In this document: positions 7,433 through 15,506 of the stretch, in pieces
Layout: each line of letters starts with the position of its first letter
Numbering within the stretch: the first letter of the stretch is position 1
Source of the DNA: Paludibacteraceae bacterium
GTDB lineage: Bacteria; Bacteroidota; Bacteroidia; Bacteroidales; Paludibacteraceae
Direction: 5' to 3'
NCBI GenBank assembly: GCA_017471285.1
Contig: JAFUUZ010000031.1
Span: 1 to 44,123, forward strand
DNA: 44,123 bases
Position numbers and translations under genes: made by a program
The notes under the pieces: model-generated
Database searches by the model: none
Seen by the model: only the letters and a program-made list of their open reading frames with translations
Told to the model about the DNA's origin: nothing

Positions 7433-9618
7433 CAGGAATGTTATTAGACGGAACATGCGTGTACGCGCAAAGTGTGCTGATAGACGGATTGTATTTCCGT
7501 CTGGACAGTACGGCGATGACGGCTTCAGTAGCCCGTCAGGACAATACGACCGCGGTAGGCGATATTGTGGTGAGCGACACCGTGCAGTACAACGGCCGCA
7601 AATATGCAGTTACAAGCATAGCAGAAAACGCCTTCATGGAATGCAAACAGTTGACCTCTATCGTTCTGCCGCACACATTGCGTGCGATGGGCGATAATGT
7701 GTTTCTGCTGTGTACGGGTCTGAGGTCCTGTATCATTCCGGACAGTACTATTACGGAGATTCCGTTTGAGGCGTTCTGGAAAGCAGGTCTGATTGAATTC
7801 CGTGTGCCGGAAGGCGTTACTACTATAGTACAGCGTTCGTTTGAGCAGATGCCTAATCTGCAGCGGGTTCAACTCGCCAATTCGGTCACTACAGTAAGTC
7901 CGTGGTCGTTCTATAGCTTGGACGCGCTTCAAGATCCCATTTACAACGACAGCCTGTTTGTGCTGATGCCGGATAACTACAGCGGCGCATATAGTATTCC
8001 TTCGGGAATAGAGGTGCTTTGTAATAGTGCTTTTTACGGGTGCGCCAATATTACCAGCCTCACTATTCCTGAGGGTGTTAAGCGCATCGAGAGCCAGTCG
8101 CTGTTCTTTTCGGGTTATGGCAAAGTGAGCAAGTTGCATATTCCTGCTTCTGTAGAATATATCGGTCCGAACGCTATTTGCGGCGGCCGTTTGTCCACGT
8201 TGACGGTAGCGGAGGGCAATACGCACTATGCATCTCAGAACAACGTCATTTACACGAAGGACATGAAGACTGCAATCTTTGGAGCGGACGACCAGACATA
8301 TTACAATTTCACGTTTCCGTCAACGGTGGAAAACGTGGCTCCTTACGCCTTTTATGTAGCGAATGTTTTATATGGTACCTTCGGAATGCCAAACGTCAAG
8401 ACGATCGGCGAATGCGCATTTACGCAAAACAATTTTGAGAGCCTCTCCCTGCCGGAATGTCTGGAAGAGATAGGGAAGGAAGCCTTTTCGGAGTCGTTCG
8501 ACCTGACGAGTGTTACCATCCCTGCTTCGGTGACGAGGATAGGCGATGAGGCGTTCAGTTATTGCCGCAACTTACAGAAAGCCGTGATCAACAATCCCGT
8601 CATCGGCAAGGGACAGTTCTACGAGGACACGAATCTGGAGACCATTGAAATAGGCACGAACCTGCGCGAAATACGCGCGTACGCTTTCCAGCATTGCCAA
8701 CAACTCTGGTACATCCGGATGCCTCAAGCCAATGATTATTTCCGTACGATAGACGGTGTGCTCTTTTCGGCAGACACGACGGCTTTGGCACTTTATCCGC
8801 CTAAGCATGACGGGAATATAATTGTTTTACCGGAGCAGACGACGACCTTACGTTCCGGTTCGTTGCGAGGAATAGACAAGGACAAGCTGGTGCTTTCGAG
8901 GCAAACAGTGTTGTTGGAGAACGAGGTTTTCGGCGGATATTTCTGGGGAAATGATGACACACCGCTGCTTGATACGATCGTAGCTCCGATGATGTCGGTT
9001 CCTGCGACGCAGGGCAATCCTTTCAATCTGCTCAATCAAGCTCAAACAGTCCTTTTGGTGCCCTGTGATTCGCTGGCGGAAATCTACCGCGCCAACAGCA
9101 TCTGGAAGGGCTTTAACATCCAAGTGGACAATACTTTGATGGAGCAAGATCAGCAGGATCAGGAGGTGACCACAGAACCAGAGGAGCACAGTGTGCAGTT
9201 CACATGGCCGGCCGTGGAAGGCGCCAGCTACTACACGCTCATCATCTGGGCGAACGAGGAGCGTACGGAGAAGATTTGTACGCTGACGTTCAATACCATG
9301 GGCCAGCTCGTCGAGATCAACTTCTCTAAACATGCCCCTGCGCGTCTGCCGCAAGAGAAAGAAAGCGACTCTTTCTCTTTCCGGTACAACGGCTTGGATG
9401 AAAACACCGATTACTGGTTTACTCTCTCGGCTTTTTCTTCCGATGAAATCGAGCTTTATTCCACTTCCGGTTCGTTCAAGACACTCGGCAATCCAACACC
9501 GACAGGAATGGAAAATATACAAAGTGACCATGTACCCTGTACGAAAATCATCCGCGACGGACAGATCTATCTGCTCCGCGGAGGACAGATGTACGATGTA
9601 CGAGGAGAGAGATTGTAG
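7396..9618 (+). CDS. BspA-like leucine-rich-repeat (LRR_5) secreted protein
   Basis: A 740-aa exported protein. The ATG at 7396 gives a good signal peptide (KN, then FLFGLLLVAGMLL, cleavage near VYAQ). From about residue 60 to 530 there are repeated LRR_5 units of the BspA type, each with the pattern I..xAF..C..L..(I/V)xLP or IP (for example VTSIAENAFMECKQLTSIVLP). Such proteins are surface adhesins or sugar/protein-binding scaffolds in Bacteroidales; the exact ligand cannot be read. Residues about 590-690 form a fibronectin-III-like domain (VQFTWPAVEGASYYTL...). The last 25 residues (IRDGQIYLLRGGQMYDVRGERL) are a short tail shared with two other exported proteins here. The preceding reading frame overlaps by 37 bp, and the next gene is a paralogue 40 bp downstream. 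Confidence 0.88.
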   Translation: MQKNFLFGLLLVAGMLLDGTCVYAQSVLIDGLYFRLDSTAMTASVARQDNTTAVGDIVVSDTVQYNGRKYAVTSIAENAFMECKQLTSIVLPHTLRAMGDNVFLLCTGLRSCIIPDSTITEIPFEAFWKAGLIEFRVPEGVTTIVQRSFEQMPNLQRVQLANSVTTVSPWSFYSLDALQDPIYNDSLFVLMPDNYSGAYSIPSGIEVLCNSAFYGCANITSLTIPEGVKRIESQSLFFSGYGKVSKLHIPASVEYIGPNAICGGRLSTLTVAEGNTHYASQNNVIYTKDMKTAIFGADDQTYYNFTFPSTVENVAPYAFYVANVLYGTFGMPNVKTIGECAFTQNNFESLSLPECLEEIGKEAFSESFDLTSVTIPASVTRIGDEAFSYCRNLQKAVINNPVIGKGQFYEDTNLETIEIGTNLREIRAYAFQHCQQLWYIRMPQANDYFRTIDGVLFSADTTALALYPPKHDGNIIVLPEQTTTLRSGSLRGIDKDKLVLSRQTVLLENEVFGGYFWGNDDTPLLDTIVAPMMSVPATQGNPFNLLNQAQTVLLVPCDSLAEIYRANSIWKGFNIQVDNTLMEQDQQDQEVTTEPEEHSVQFTWPAVEGASYYTLIIWANEERTEKICTLTFNTMGQLVEINFSKHAPARLPQEKESDSFSFRYNGLDENTDYWFTLSAFSSDEIELYSTSGSFKTLGNPTPTGMENIQSDHVPCTKIIRDGQIYLLRGGQMYDVRGERL

Positions 9619-9651
9619 TTGACAGTTGATAGTTGATAATTGAAAATTATA
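9619..9651 (+). repeat. Intergenic AATTGATAATTGA-type repeat, stop-rich orientation
   Basis: Tandem GTTGACAGTTGATAGTTGATAATTG fills the gap between the two LRR genes. It is the same family as the in-frame copies at 20872, 22831 and 25939 but in the opposite orientation, and it is rich in TGA and TAA. Confidence 0.85.
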
Positions 9652-9658
9652 TACACTT

Positions 9659-11689
9659 ATGAAAAGGCAGTACTTATTATTGATTGTATGTCTGGTGTTT
9701 ATAGCCGGAATGAGCCGTGCAACCGTGTATGAGGGTGTGTGCGGCGAACATCTGACATGGTCGTACGACACGGAGACGGCGCATATGACCATTGAGGGGT
9801 ACGGCGAGTTGAAGAACACAGTGGACAGCCTCTGGTGGAACAAACAGGTGCTTCAGGCATCGTCATGGGCGACGGATTACAAGACCTATTATCCTTATAA
9901 TTCGTGCAAGACGATTTCTCTACCGGAAGGATTGACGGGATTCAGCGGCGCCACCTTCCGCGACTGGTGGAACCTGACGGCATGCGAGATACCGGAAGGC
10001 GTGACGAAGATACCGGCGTACATGTTTGAGAAATGTTATAAGCTGAAAGAGATCAGACTGCCCAACTCGGTAGATACCGTGGGACAGTTTGCCTTTGCCA
10101 ATTGCACAACGATGGTGAAATGCGACTTGGGGAAAGGCGTCAAATACATCGGCCAGATGGCATTCGAGAACTGCTACGGGCTGAAATCCGTCCGGTGGTC
10201 GGACTGTCTGGAGGTGATTGACGGCAGTATCTTTGACGGAGAACCCAACCGTGCCGTGTACGACATGAACAGCGTAGCCACTATTCCACTGCAAGATACG
10301 TTGTTCTTCCCTGCTACGTTCCGTTCCTCCAAGCAGATTTCGTGGTGCATCCATAGCAGCCCTGTTATTGTCTGGAACGCCAAGAACCCGCCGGCTTCTT
10401 CGTCTGTGTTCTATAATCTTTACTGCTATTGGAACGGGGATTTTATCTTCGGTCCGGATGTGGAGTTTGTGCCGACCCATTTATGCCAATGGTCAAGAAT
10501 GAAGAAGGTGGTGCTGCCCGAAGGCGTGCAGTGGATAGGTCAAGGTGCTTTCATGGGAAACAGCATACTGGACACGGTAGTCCTGCCCTCAAGCCTGACA
10601 GCCATTCACCAGCAAGCCTTCCAGAACTGCAGCAAGATTACGCGGATTGTTCTGCCGGATGGCATGACAGCGGTCAGTTCTTCGTGTTTTGCCGGGTGTA
10701 CTTCTTTGGCGCGTGTTCATCTTCCTAAGGGTGCAACGACCATCGGAGACAATGCCTTCTCAGGGTGCAGTTCCCTCGATTCCATCGTACTTCCTGAGGC
10801 TTTGACGATGGTCGGCGGCAGTGCTTTCTCCGGAATAAAAAAGCAAGACACCCTCGTCATTCCAGACAAGGTAATCTCCATCGGTACGAACGCGTTTGAG
10901 AACTGGAGCGGACTGAAGGAGTTGAGTATCGGTAAAAACGTCGTTCTCATCGGGGATAATGCCTTCAAGGGCGACAGCGCCGTCACGCATATAGCAGTAT
11001 GGGCTGCCACTCCTCCGAGTGTCTCGGAAGGAACACTGGCGGATATTCCGGACAGCGCATGGCTCTCCGTCCTTCCCGACAGCCGCAAGCTGTACAGCGA
11101 GCACCCCTATTGGGGCAGGTTCCGCATGAGCGACGTACCCGACTCGGCTATGATACAGAGAACAGTCATCGTCGATGCGGCGGAAACGACTGCAGACTTC
11201 ACCTGGCCTACCGACTCCGCTGCACACTCCTACCAGATTGACATCTACAAGGACGGCGCGGTGTTCTGCAAACTGACATTGGGTTCCCGCGGTCAGTTGC
11301 TCGGAATCAACTTTTCTGCTCCGGGCAGGAGAGATGCACCTGCAGGCGGAGCGAACAGCAGCCTTCCCTATACCCTCTCGTTCAAAGTAACAGGTCTGGA
11401 TGAAGCCTCGCGGTATAACTACGTGCTGTCCGTACTGGACGCAAACGGCACGCCGATCCATGTGTATGTGGGCGATTTCGCTACGCTCGGCTATGAAGGC
11501 GAACTGAAAGGCGGAGGCAACGAGATCATCCCCACGCCGCCGATCATTCCGTCTAATCCGGAGGCACAAACCCCTACCGGCATCGACAAGACGGCGGCCG
11601 AAGACGCTTCTGTCCTCTTCCGGGACGGCCAGCTGCTGTTAGTGACAGAGGACGGTATATTTGATATACTGGGCAGGCGAATTGAGTAG
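9659..11689 (+). CDS. BspA-like leucine-rich-repeat (LRR_5) secreted protein, paralogue
   Basis: A 676-aa exported protein with signal peptide MKRQYLLLIVCLVFIAGMSRA. Residues about 80-480 hold LRR_5 units (IPEGVTKIPAYMFEKCYKLKE, LPKGATTIGDNAFSGCSSLDS and more). Residues about 500-605 form a fibronectin-III-like domain (ADFTWPTDSAAHSYQIDI...LDEASRYNYVLSV) that aligns with the same domain of the upstream LRR protein, including the GQLxxINFS core. A linker rich in Pro leads to the terminal tail (LFRDGQLLLVTEDGIFDILGRRIE), also shared. The two LRR genes are probably one operon and a diverged duplication. A terminator hairpin follows at 11727. A role in surface binding is inferred from the family. 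Confidence 0.88.
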   Translation: MKRQYLLLIVCLVFIAGMSRATVYEGVCGEHLTWSYDTETAHMTIEGYGELKNTVDSLWWNKQVLQASSWATDYKTYYPYNSCKTISLPEGLTGFSGATFRDWWNLTACEIPEGVTKIPAYMFEKCYKLKEIRLPNSVDTVGQFAFANCTTMVKCDLGKGVKYIGQMAFENCYGLKSVRWSDCLEVIDGSIFDGEPNRAVYDMNSVATIPLQDTLFFPATFRSSKQISWCIHSSPVIVWNAKNPPASSSVFYNLYCYWNGDFIFGPDVEFVPTHLCQWSRMKKVVLPEGVQWIGQGAFMGNSILDTVVLPSSLTAIHQQAFQNCSKITRIVLPDGMTAVSSSCFAGCTSLARVHLPKGATTIGDNAFSGCSSLDSIVLPEALTMVGGSAFSGIKKQDTLVIPDKVISIGTNAFENWSGLKELSIGKNVVLIGDNAFKGDSAVTHIAVWAATPPSVSEGTLADIPDSAWLSVLPDSRKLYSEHPYWGRFRMSDVPDSAMIQRTVIVDAAETTADFTWPTDSAAHSYQIDIYKDGAVFCKLTLGSRGQLLGINFSAPGRRDAPAGGANSSLPYTLSFKVTGLDEASRYNYVLSVLDANGTPIHVYVGDFATLGYEGELKGGGNEIIPTPPIIPSNPEAQTPTGIDKTAAEDASVLFRDGQLLLVTEDGIFDILGRRIE

Positions 11690-11726
11690 AAAGACGCAAT
11701 TTCGGTATAATTTTCGCAAAAAGAAT

Positions 11727-11754
11727 GGCATATGCTTGCATATGTCATTTTTTT
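11727..11754 (+). terminator. Terminator hairpin after the LRR gene pair, fused to a promoter
   Basis: An 8-bp stem (11727-11734 with 11739-11746, one G-T pair) closes a CTTG loop, followed by A and a 7-T tract at 11748-11754. The loop contains the TTG box of the promoter at 11736. Confidence 0.8.
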
Positions 11755-11766
11755 GTAGTACCTTTG
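11736..11766 (+). promoter_or_regulatory. Promoter overlapping the terminator hairpin; downstream product unclear
   Basis: TTG is at 11736-11738 and TACCTTTG at 11759-11766, separated by 20 nt. No gene starts close by: the next plus-strand gene begins at 12080, and the transcript would be antisense to tRNA-Asn if it reached it. It could serve the kinase operon or make a short RNA (a 9-codon ORF starts at 11787). Confidence 0.7.
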
Positions 11767-11833
11767 CACACGGATTATGTTTTTTTATGAAAAAACATTC
11801 CGCCGGCGCTATTTGAAAGAATGAAAGAAGCAA

Positions 11834-11860
11834 CAAAAAAGCATCTACGTCTGTAGATGC
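11834..11860 (-). terminator. Rho-independent terminator of tRNA-Asn
   Basis: On the minus strand, an 8-bp perfect stem GCATCTAC/GTAGATGC with a 4-nt loop is followed by six Ts. It starts 6 nt past the tRNA 3' end. Confidence 0.85.
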
Positions 11861-11866
11861 CTTTGC

Positions 11867-11939
11867 GCTCCCTCTAGGACTTGAACCTAGGACCCCCTGA
11901 TTAACAGTCAGATGCTCTAACCGACTGAGCTAAGGAAGC
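11867..11939 (-). tRNA. tRNA-Asn (anticodon GTT)
   Basis: The 73-nt minus-strand sequence folds as a cloverleaf. The acceptor stem is GCTTCCT with AGGGAGC (one G-T pair), the D arm has AGCTCAGTCGGTTAGAGC, and the anticodon stem and loop CTGACTGTTAATCAG read GTT. The T arm is CTAGG-TTCAAGT-CCTAG. CCA is not encoded. It is a single gene with its own promoter (11972-12002) and terminator (11834-11860). It charges with asparagine for AAC and AAU codons. Confidence 0.97.
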
Positions 11940-11971
11940 GTGTCTGTGCTCTCTTTTTTCGAAAGCGGGTG

Positions 11972-12002
11972 CAAAAGTACTGCTTTTTTTTCATATGTGC
12001 AA
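11972..12002 (-). promoter_or_regulatory. Promoter of tRNA-Asn
   Basis: On the minus strand, TTG lies at 12002-12000 and TACTTTTG at 11979-11972, with exactly 20 nt between them. An A-rich spacer separates the boxes, and the start would be about 25 nt upstream of the tRNA. Confidence 0.85.
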
Positions 12003-12079
12003 GTTTTTTTGCAAAAAAATGACATCTTGGCGCCGTTTTTTTACTAAAAACCCCGAAAACAGGCCAAAAAAGGATAAAA

Positions 12080-13084
12080 ATGAAAAAGATTTTAGGTTTA
12101 GGAAATGCTCTGACGGACATCCTGTTGCAGGTGAGCGAAGACGATCTGCGTGAACTGGGATTTCCGAAAGGGAGCATGAACCTTATTTCCAGAGACCAGG
12201 CGGAGCAGATCCAGTATCGCTTTCTCTCGGTTCGTAAACGTATGGTGGCGGGCGGTTCTGCTTCGAACACGATCAACTGTATTGCATCGTTGGGCGGCAA
12301 GGCGGCATTCATCGGCAAGATCGGTAATGACGAGGTCGGTGATTTCTACCGCGAGGACATGCTGAAGAACGGCGTGAAGCCGATCCTGTTGCTCTCGCAG
12401 GACGCCATGTCCGGTTTCTCTATCGTGCTGGTCACTCCGGATGGCGAGCGCACCTTCGCTACCTATCTGGGTGCCGCGGCGGAACTGTGCGCAGACGATA
12501 TCTCCAAGGATGCCTTCAACGGGTTCGATATATTCCATCTGGAGGGCTATCTGGTGCAGAACCATGAACTGCTGGAGAAATCCGTCCGTCTGGCGAAAGA
12601 AGCCGGATGTATGGTCTCGCTCGATCTGGCATCCTATAATGTGATAAACGAGAACCATGCTTTCCTCAAGAATCTGGTGAAGCAGTATGTGGATATAGTC
12701 TTTGCTAACGAGGACGAGTCGTTCGCCTATACGCATCTCAATCCGGAAGAGTCCGTCCAGATGATCGCGGAGCAATGCGATATAGCGGTTGTGAAAGTAG
12801 GCAAGAACGGTTCGTATATACAGCATGGCAGCAAGCGTCACCATATTGGCGCGATCACCACATCCTGTACGGACTCCACCGGCGCCGGAGACTATTTCGC
12901 AGGCGGCTTCCTGCATGCTCTGGCGGACGGTTTCGATATCCGCCGGTGCGCCGAGATAGGTACTATCGCTGCAGGACGTGTAGTGGAGGTGGTAGGCACC
13001 AAACTGCCGGACGAGCAATGGGAGGAGATACGCCGTATATGCGCGCTCTACCGCGGGTTCATGCAGAAATATGACAAGGAGTGA
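12080..13084 (+). CDS. PfkB-family carbohydrate/nucleoside kinase, adenosine kinase-like
   Basis: A 334-aa cytosolic kinase. It starts MKKILGLGNALTDILLQ, has the GGSASNTINCIASLGGKAAFIGKIG region that binds the sugar and nucleotide, and carries the PfkB signature 2 DSTGAGDYFAGG with the catalytic base Asp at residue 271. Length and the N-terminal pattern fit the adenosine kinase group of Bacteroidota (phosphorylation of adenosine or a related ribosyl substrate by ATP), but ribokinase-type specificity cannot be excluded by eye. It opens a tightly spaced run of genes; PlsC follows after 33 bp. I see no clear promoter of the local consensus directly upstream; the nearest plus-strand one is at 11736. 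Confidence 0.9.
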   Translation: MKKILGLGNALTDILLQVSEDDLRELGFPKGSMNLISRDQAEQIQYRFLSVRKRMVAGGSASNTINCIASLGGKAAFIGKIGNDEVGDFYREDMLKNGVKPILLLSQDAMSGFSIVLVTPDGERTFATYLGAAAELCADDISKDAFNGFDIFHLEGYLVQNHELLEKSVRLAKEAGCMVSLDLASYNVINENHAFLKNLVKQYVDIVFANEDESFAYTHLNPEESVQMIAEQCDIAVVKVGKNGSYIQHGSKRHHIGAITTSCTDSTGAGDYFAGGFLHALADGFDIRRCAEIGTIAAGRVVEVVGTKLPDEQWEEIRRICALYRGFMQKYDKE

Positions 13085-13117
13085 CAGAAGTTGAAAATTG
13101 AGAATTGAGAATAGAAA
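13085..13117 (+). repeat. Intergenic AATTGAGAATTGAGAAT-type repeat
   Basis: This is the stop-rich orientation of the AATTCTC repeat family, filling the short gap between the kinase and plsC. Confidence 0.8.
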
Positions 13118-13858
13118 ATGAAAAGCATACTAAAACCGTTTTATATCATTTACCAGTATCTGGTGGCATGGCCGATACTGTGTGTACTGACGGTCTTCAC
13201 GGCTGTTTTCACGGTCTGCACCGTTCATTGGCGGAATGCGGAGTTTGTGCATAAAGTGCAGCAGTTCTGGTCCCGCTCGTTCCTGTGGCTGATGTTTCTG
13301 CCGGTGACGGTAGAGGGCGCGGAGCATATCCGGCAGGGTCAGAGTTATGTGTTTGTGTCGAACCACCAGTCGATGTTCGACGTATGGCTGATCTACGGCT
13401 GGCTGCCGGTGATCTTCAAATGGCTGATGAAAGCGGAGTTGCGCAAGGTGCCTTTTGTAGGGACGGGGTGCAAAGCCGCCGGGCATATCTTTATCGACCG
13501 CCGCAATGCCAAAGCCGCGATGGAGAGCCTCAAAGAGGTGGAGAAACAGCTGGTAGGCGGTGTATGCACCGTGATCTTCCCGGAGGGCACCCGTTCGCTG
13601 AACGGCGAAGTGGGACGGTTCAAACGCGGTGCTTTCCAGATAGCCATCGATTTGGGCCTGCCAGTCATCCCGCTTTCGCTGGACGGATGTTTCGAGGCGT
13701 TGCCAAAGGGAAAGCCCTTCGTTCACCGCGTGCCCTGCCGTATGTATATCGGCGAACCGATAGACCTGAAGCAGTTCCGCGATGCCGAAGGAAACATGGA
13801 TTCCAATGCCGCTATAGAGGCGGTCCGCAATGCCGTTATAGCCGGTAGAAATAACTAA
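13118..13858 (+). CDS. plsC: 1-acyl-sn-glycerol-3-phosphate acyltransferase (PlsC family)
   Basis: A 246-aa membrane-associated acyltransferase. The N-terminus (residues about 8-30) is hydrophobic and anchors it to the inner membrane. The catalytic HX4D box is NHQSMFD (H83, D88), the substrate-binding box is FPEGTRS from F154, and GHIFIDRR and VIPLSLDG are the usual flanking motifs. The family transfers an acyl group to lysophosphatidic acid to make phosphatidic acid in phospholipid synthesis. Length is normal for the family. It sits between the kinase and a HIT protein, with repeat-filled gaps on both sides. Confidence 0.93.
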   Translation: MKSILKPFYIIYQYLVAWPILCVLTVFTAVFTVCTVHWRNAEFVHKVQQFWSRSFLWLMFLPVTVEGAEHIRQGQSYVFVSNHQSMFDVWLIYGWLPVIFKWLMKAELRKVPFVGTGCKAAGHIFIDRRNAKAAMESLKEVEKQLVGGVCTVIFPEGTRSLNGEVGRFKRGAFQIAIDLGLPVIPLSLDGCFEALPKGKPFVHRVPCRMYIGEPIDLKQFRDAEGNMDSNAAIEAVRNAVIAGRNN

Positions 13859-13900
13859 ATAGTAAATGACCAAATAGTAAATGACTAAATTGTAAATAAA
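13855..13900 (+). repeat. AAATAGTAAATGACCAAAT-type tandem repeat
   Basis: Near-tandem units of about 18 bp with TAG and TAA stops lie between plsC and the HIT gene. A stop-free version of the same unit is inserted in frame in ileS at 18483-18520. Confidence 0.88.
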
Positions 13901-13902
13901 TT

Positions 13903-14334
13903 ATGTATTCCGATCCGAAAGACTGTCTCTATTGTCAGAACAATGAGACTTTGCACAATTTGATGATAGAGATCGCGCACCTGCGCGTGTCGCGCGCGTT
14001 TTTATTTAAGGAGCAGACCTATCACGGCCGCTGTCTGGTGGCATATGACGGGCATGTCAATGACCTGAACGAGCTGTCCGACGAGCAGCGCAATCTCTTC
14101 ATGGCGGACGTAGCCGATGTGACACGCGCGATGCAGAAATTATTCCATCCCGAGAAGATCAACTATGGCGCTTTCTCCGATAAATTAAGCCATCTGCATT
14201 TCCACCTGGCCCCCAAATATGTGGACGGTCCGGATTACGGAGGCACATTCCAGATGAATCCGGGCAAAGTCTATCTCTCCGATGCCGAGTACGCCGAGAT
14301 GGTAGAGGCACTCCAAAAAGAGCTGAAAAACTGA
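13903..14334 (+). CDS. HIT-family nucleotide-binding hydrolase
   Basis: A 143-aa cytosolic protein with the histidine-triad motif HLHFHLAP (H97, H99, H101), where the last His is the expected nucleophile that attacks the alpha-phosphate of nucleotide substrates. An N-terminal CLYC pair (C8, C11) may bind zinc, as in many HIT proteins. The substrate (nucleoside phosphoramidates or dinucleotides) cannot be decided from sequence. The length is typical. The next gene (holB) starts 14 bp downstream, so they are likely co-transcribed. Confidence 0.92.
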   Translation: MYSDPKDCLYCQNNETLHNLMIEIAHLRVSRAFLFKEQTYHGRCLVAYDGHVNDLNELSDEQRNLFMADVADVTRAMQKLFHPEKINYGAFSDKLSHLHFHLAPKYVDGPDYGGTFQMNPGKVYLSDAEYAEMVEALQKELKN

Positions 14335-14348
14335 ATTCCGATAACTGA

Positions 14349-15506
14349 ATGCTCTTCAAGGAGATCATAGGACAGGAGGCGACGAAGGCGCAGTTGCGCC
14401 AGGCGGTGCGTGAGGGCAGAATACCCCACGCGCAGCTGTTTACCGGCATATCGGGGATCGGCAAACTGCAGCTGGCTCTGGCTTATGCCCAGTATCTGAA
14501 CTGTCCCAACCGGACGGACGAGGACAGTTGCGGCAGTTGTCCGACATGTCTCCAATACCAGCATCTGCAGCACCCCGATCTGCATTTCGTCTTTCCGATC
14601 GTCAAGACGGATTCCGCCGACACATGCAATGATTTTCTGGAGCCGTGGCGTAAGATCATCCTGGAGAAACATTATTTCGACCTGGATGACTGGCATGCCG
14701 CTTTGGGCGTGGAGACGAAGCAGAGCATGATCTATGAGAAAGAGAGCGGGGAGATCCTGCGCAAACTCAGCCTCAAGGCCTATGGCGACGGCTACAAGAT
14801 TATGATCATATGGCAGCCGGAGAAGATGAATGCAGCCACGGCGAACAAACTGCTGAAGATACTGGAGGAGCCGGCTCCGAAGACCGTTTTCCTTCTGGTC
14901 TCCGAACATCCGGAGCAGATGCTGGCTACTATCCTGTCGCGCGTACAGACGATCCGGATTCCGAGGCTGGAGACGGAGACTATCGCTGAGGCTTTGGTCC
15001 GCAGAGGTATAGCTGCTTCCAAAACGACCGACATAGCACGGATAGCGAACGGCAGTTTTCTCGCTGCCCTGAAAAAAGCCGGTGAATCCGAGGAAAATCA
15101 GCAGGAACTGCGTGATTTCGTCGCTCTCTTCCGCGATGCTTATACAGTAGGAGTCCTCCGCGACCCGCAGAAGAAATACGAGTCGCTCAAACATCTGCGC
15201 CAGTGGTCGCTGGACATGGCTGCGACAGGCAGGGAGAAGCAGAAGCATTTTCTGCAGTACGCCCAGCAGCAGGTGCGAGAGAATTTTATCCGTAATATAG
15301 GTCAGCCCGAACTGAATTACCAGATGGAGGAAGAGCGGAATTTCTCCGTTAAGTTTGCGCCTTTTATCCATTCCGGCAATGTAGAGGCGATCATGAACCA
15401 ACTCGACTTGGCGGAACGGCAAATAGAGCAGAACGGCAACGCAAAGATGATCTTCTTCGACCTGTGTCTGCAAATGATAATATTGATTAAAAAACCAAGA
15501 AAATGA
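14349..15506 (+). CDS. holB: DNA polymerase III subunit delta' (clamp loader)
   Basis: A 385-aa protein. The N-terminus (FKEIIGQEATKAQLRQAV, IPHAQLFTG) is typical of clamp-loader AAA+ subunits. The Walker A-like loop GISGIGKL (33-40) lacks the usual Thr/Ser after Lys, as expected for a non-hydrolysing delta' subunit. A zinc module is formed by C52, C61, C64 and C67. LLKILEEPAPKTVFLL and SRVQ (the SRC-like arginine-finger position) are present. It helps load the sliding clamp on DNA. The stop overlaps the next ATG (ATGA at 15503-15506), so it is translationally coupled to the PSP1/RicT gene, an arrangement often seen with gldH in Bacteroidota. Confidence 0.92.
   Translation: MLFKEIIGQEATKAQLRQAVREGRIPHAQLFTGISGIGKLQLALAYAQYLNCPNRTDEDSCGSCPTCLQYQHLQHPDLHFVFPIVKTDSADTCNDFLEPWRKIILEKHYFDLDDWHAALGVETKQSMIYEKESGEILRKLSLKAYGDGYKIMIIWQPEKMNAATANKLLKILEEPAPKTVFLLVSEHPEQMLATILSRVQTIRIPRLETETIAEALVRRGIAASKTTDIARIANGSFLAALKKAGESEENQQELRDFVALFRDAYTVGVLRDPQKKYESLKHLRQWSLDMAATGREKQKHFLQYAQQQVRENFIRNIGQPELNYQMEEERNFSVKFAPFIHSGNVEAIMNQLDLAERQIEQNGNAKMIFFDLCLQMIILIKKPRK

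Noticed and set aside
11787..11816. Nine-codon ORF after the orphan promoter
   Set aside because: It is too short to separate from chance, and no regulatory amino-acid run or attenuator structure is visible on the plus strand.
13855..13900. Regularly spaced repeats considered as a CRISPR array
   Set aside because: Units are about 18 bp, adjacent or with no unique spacers, and the same motif occurs inside ileS. No cas genes are present. The same reasoning excludes the other tandem repeats.
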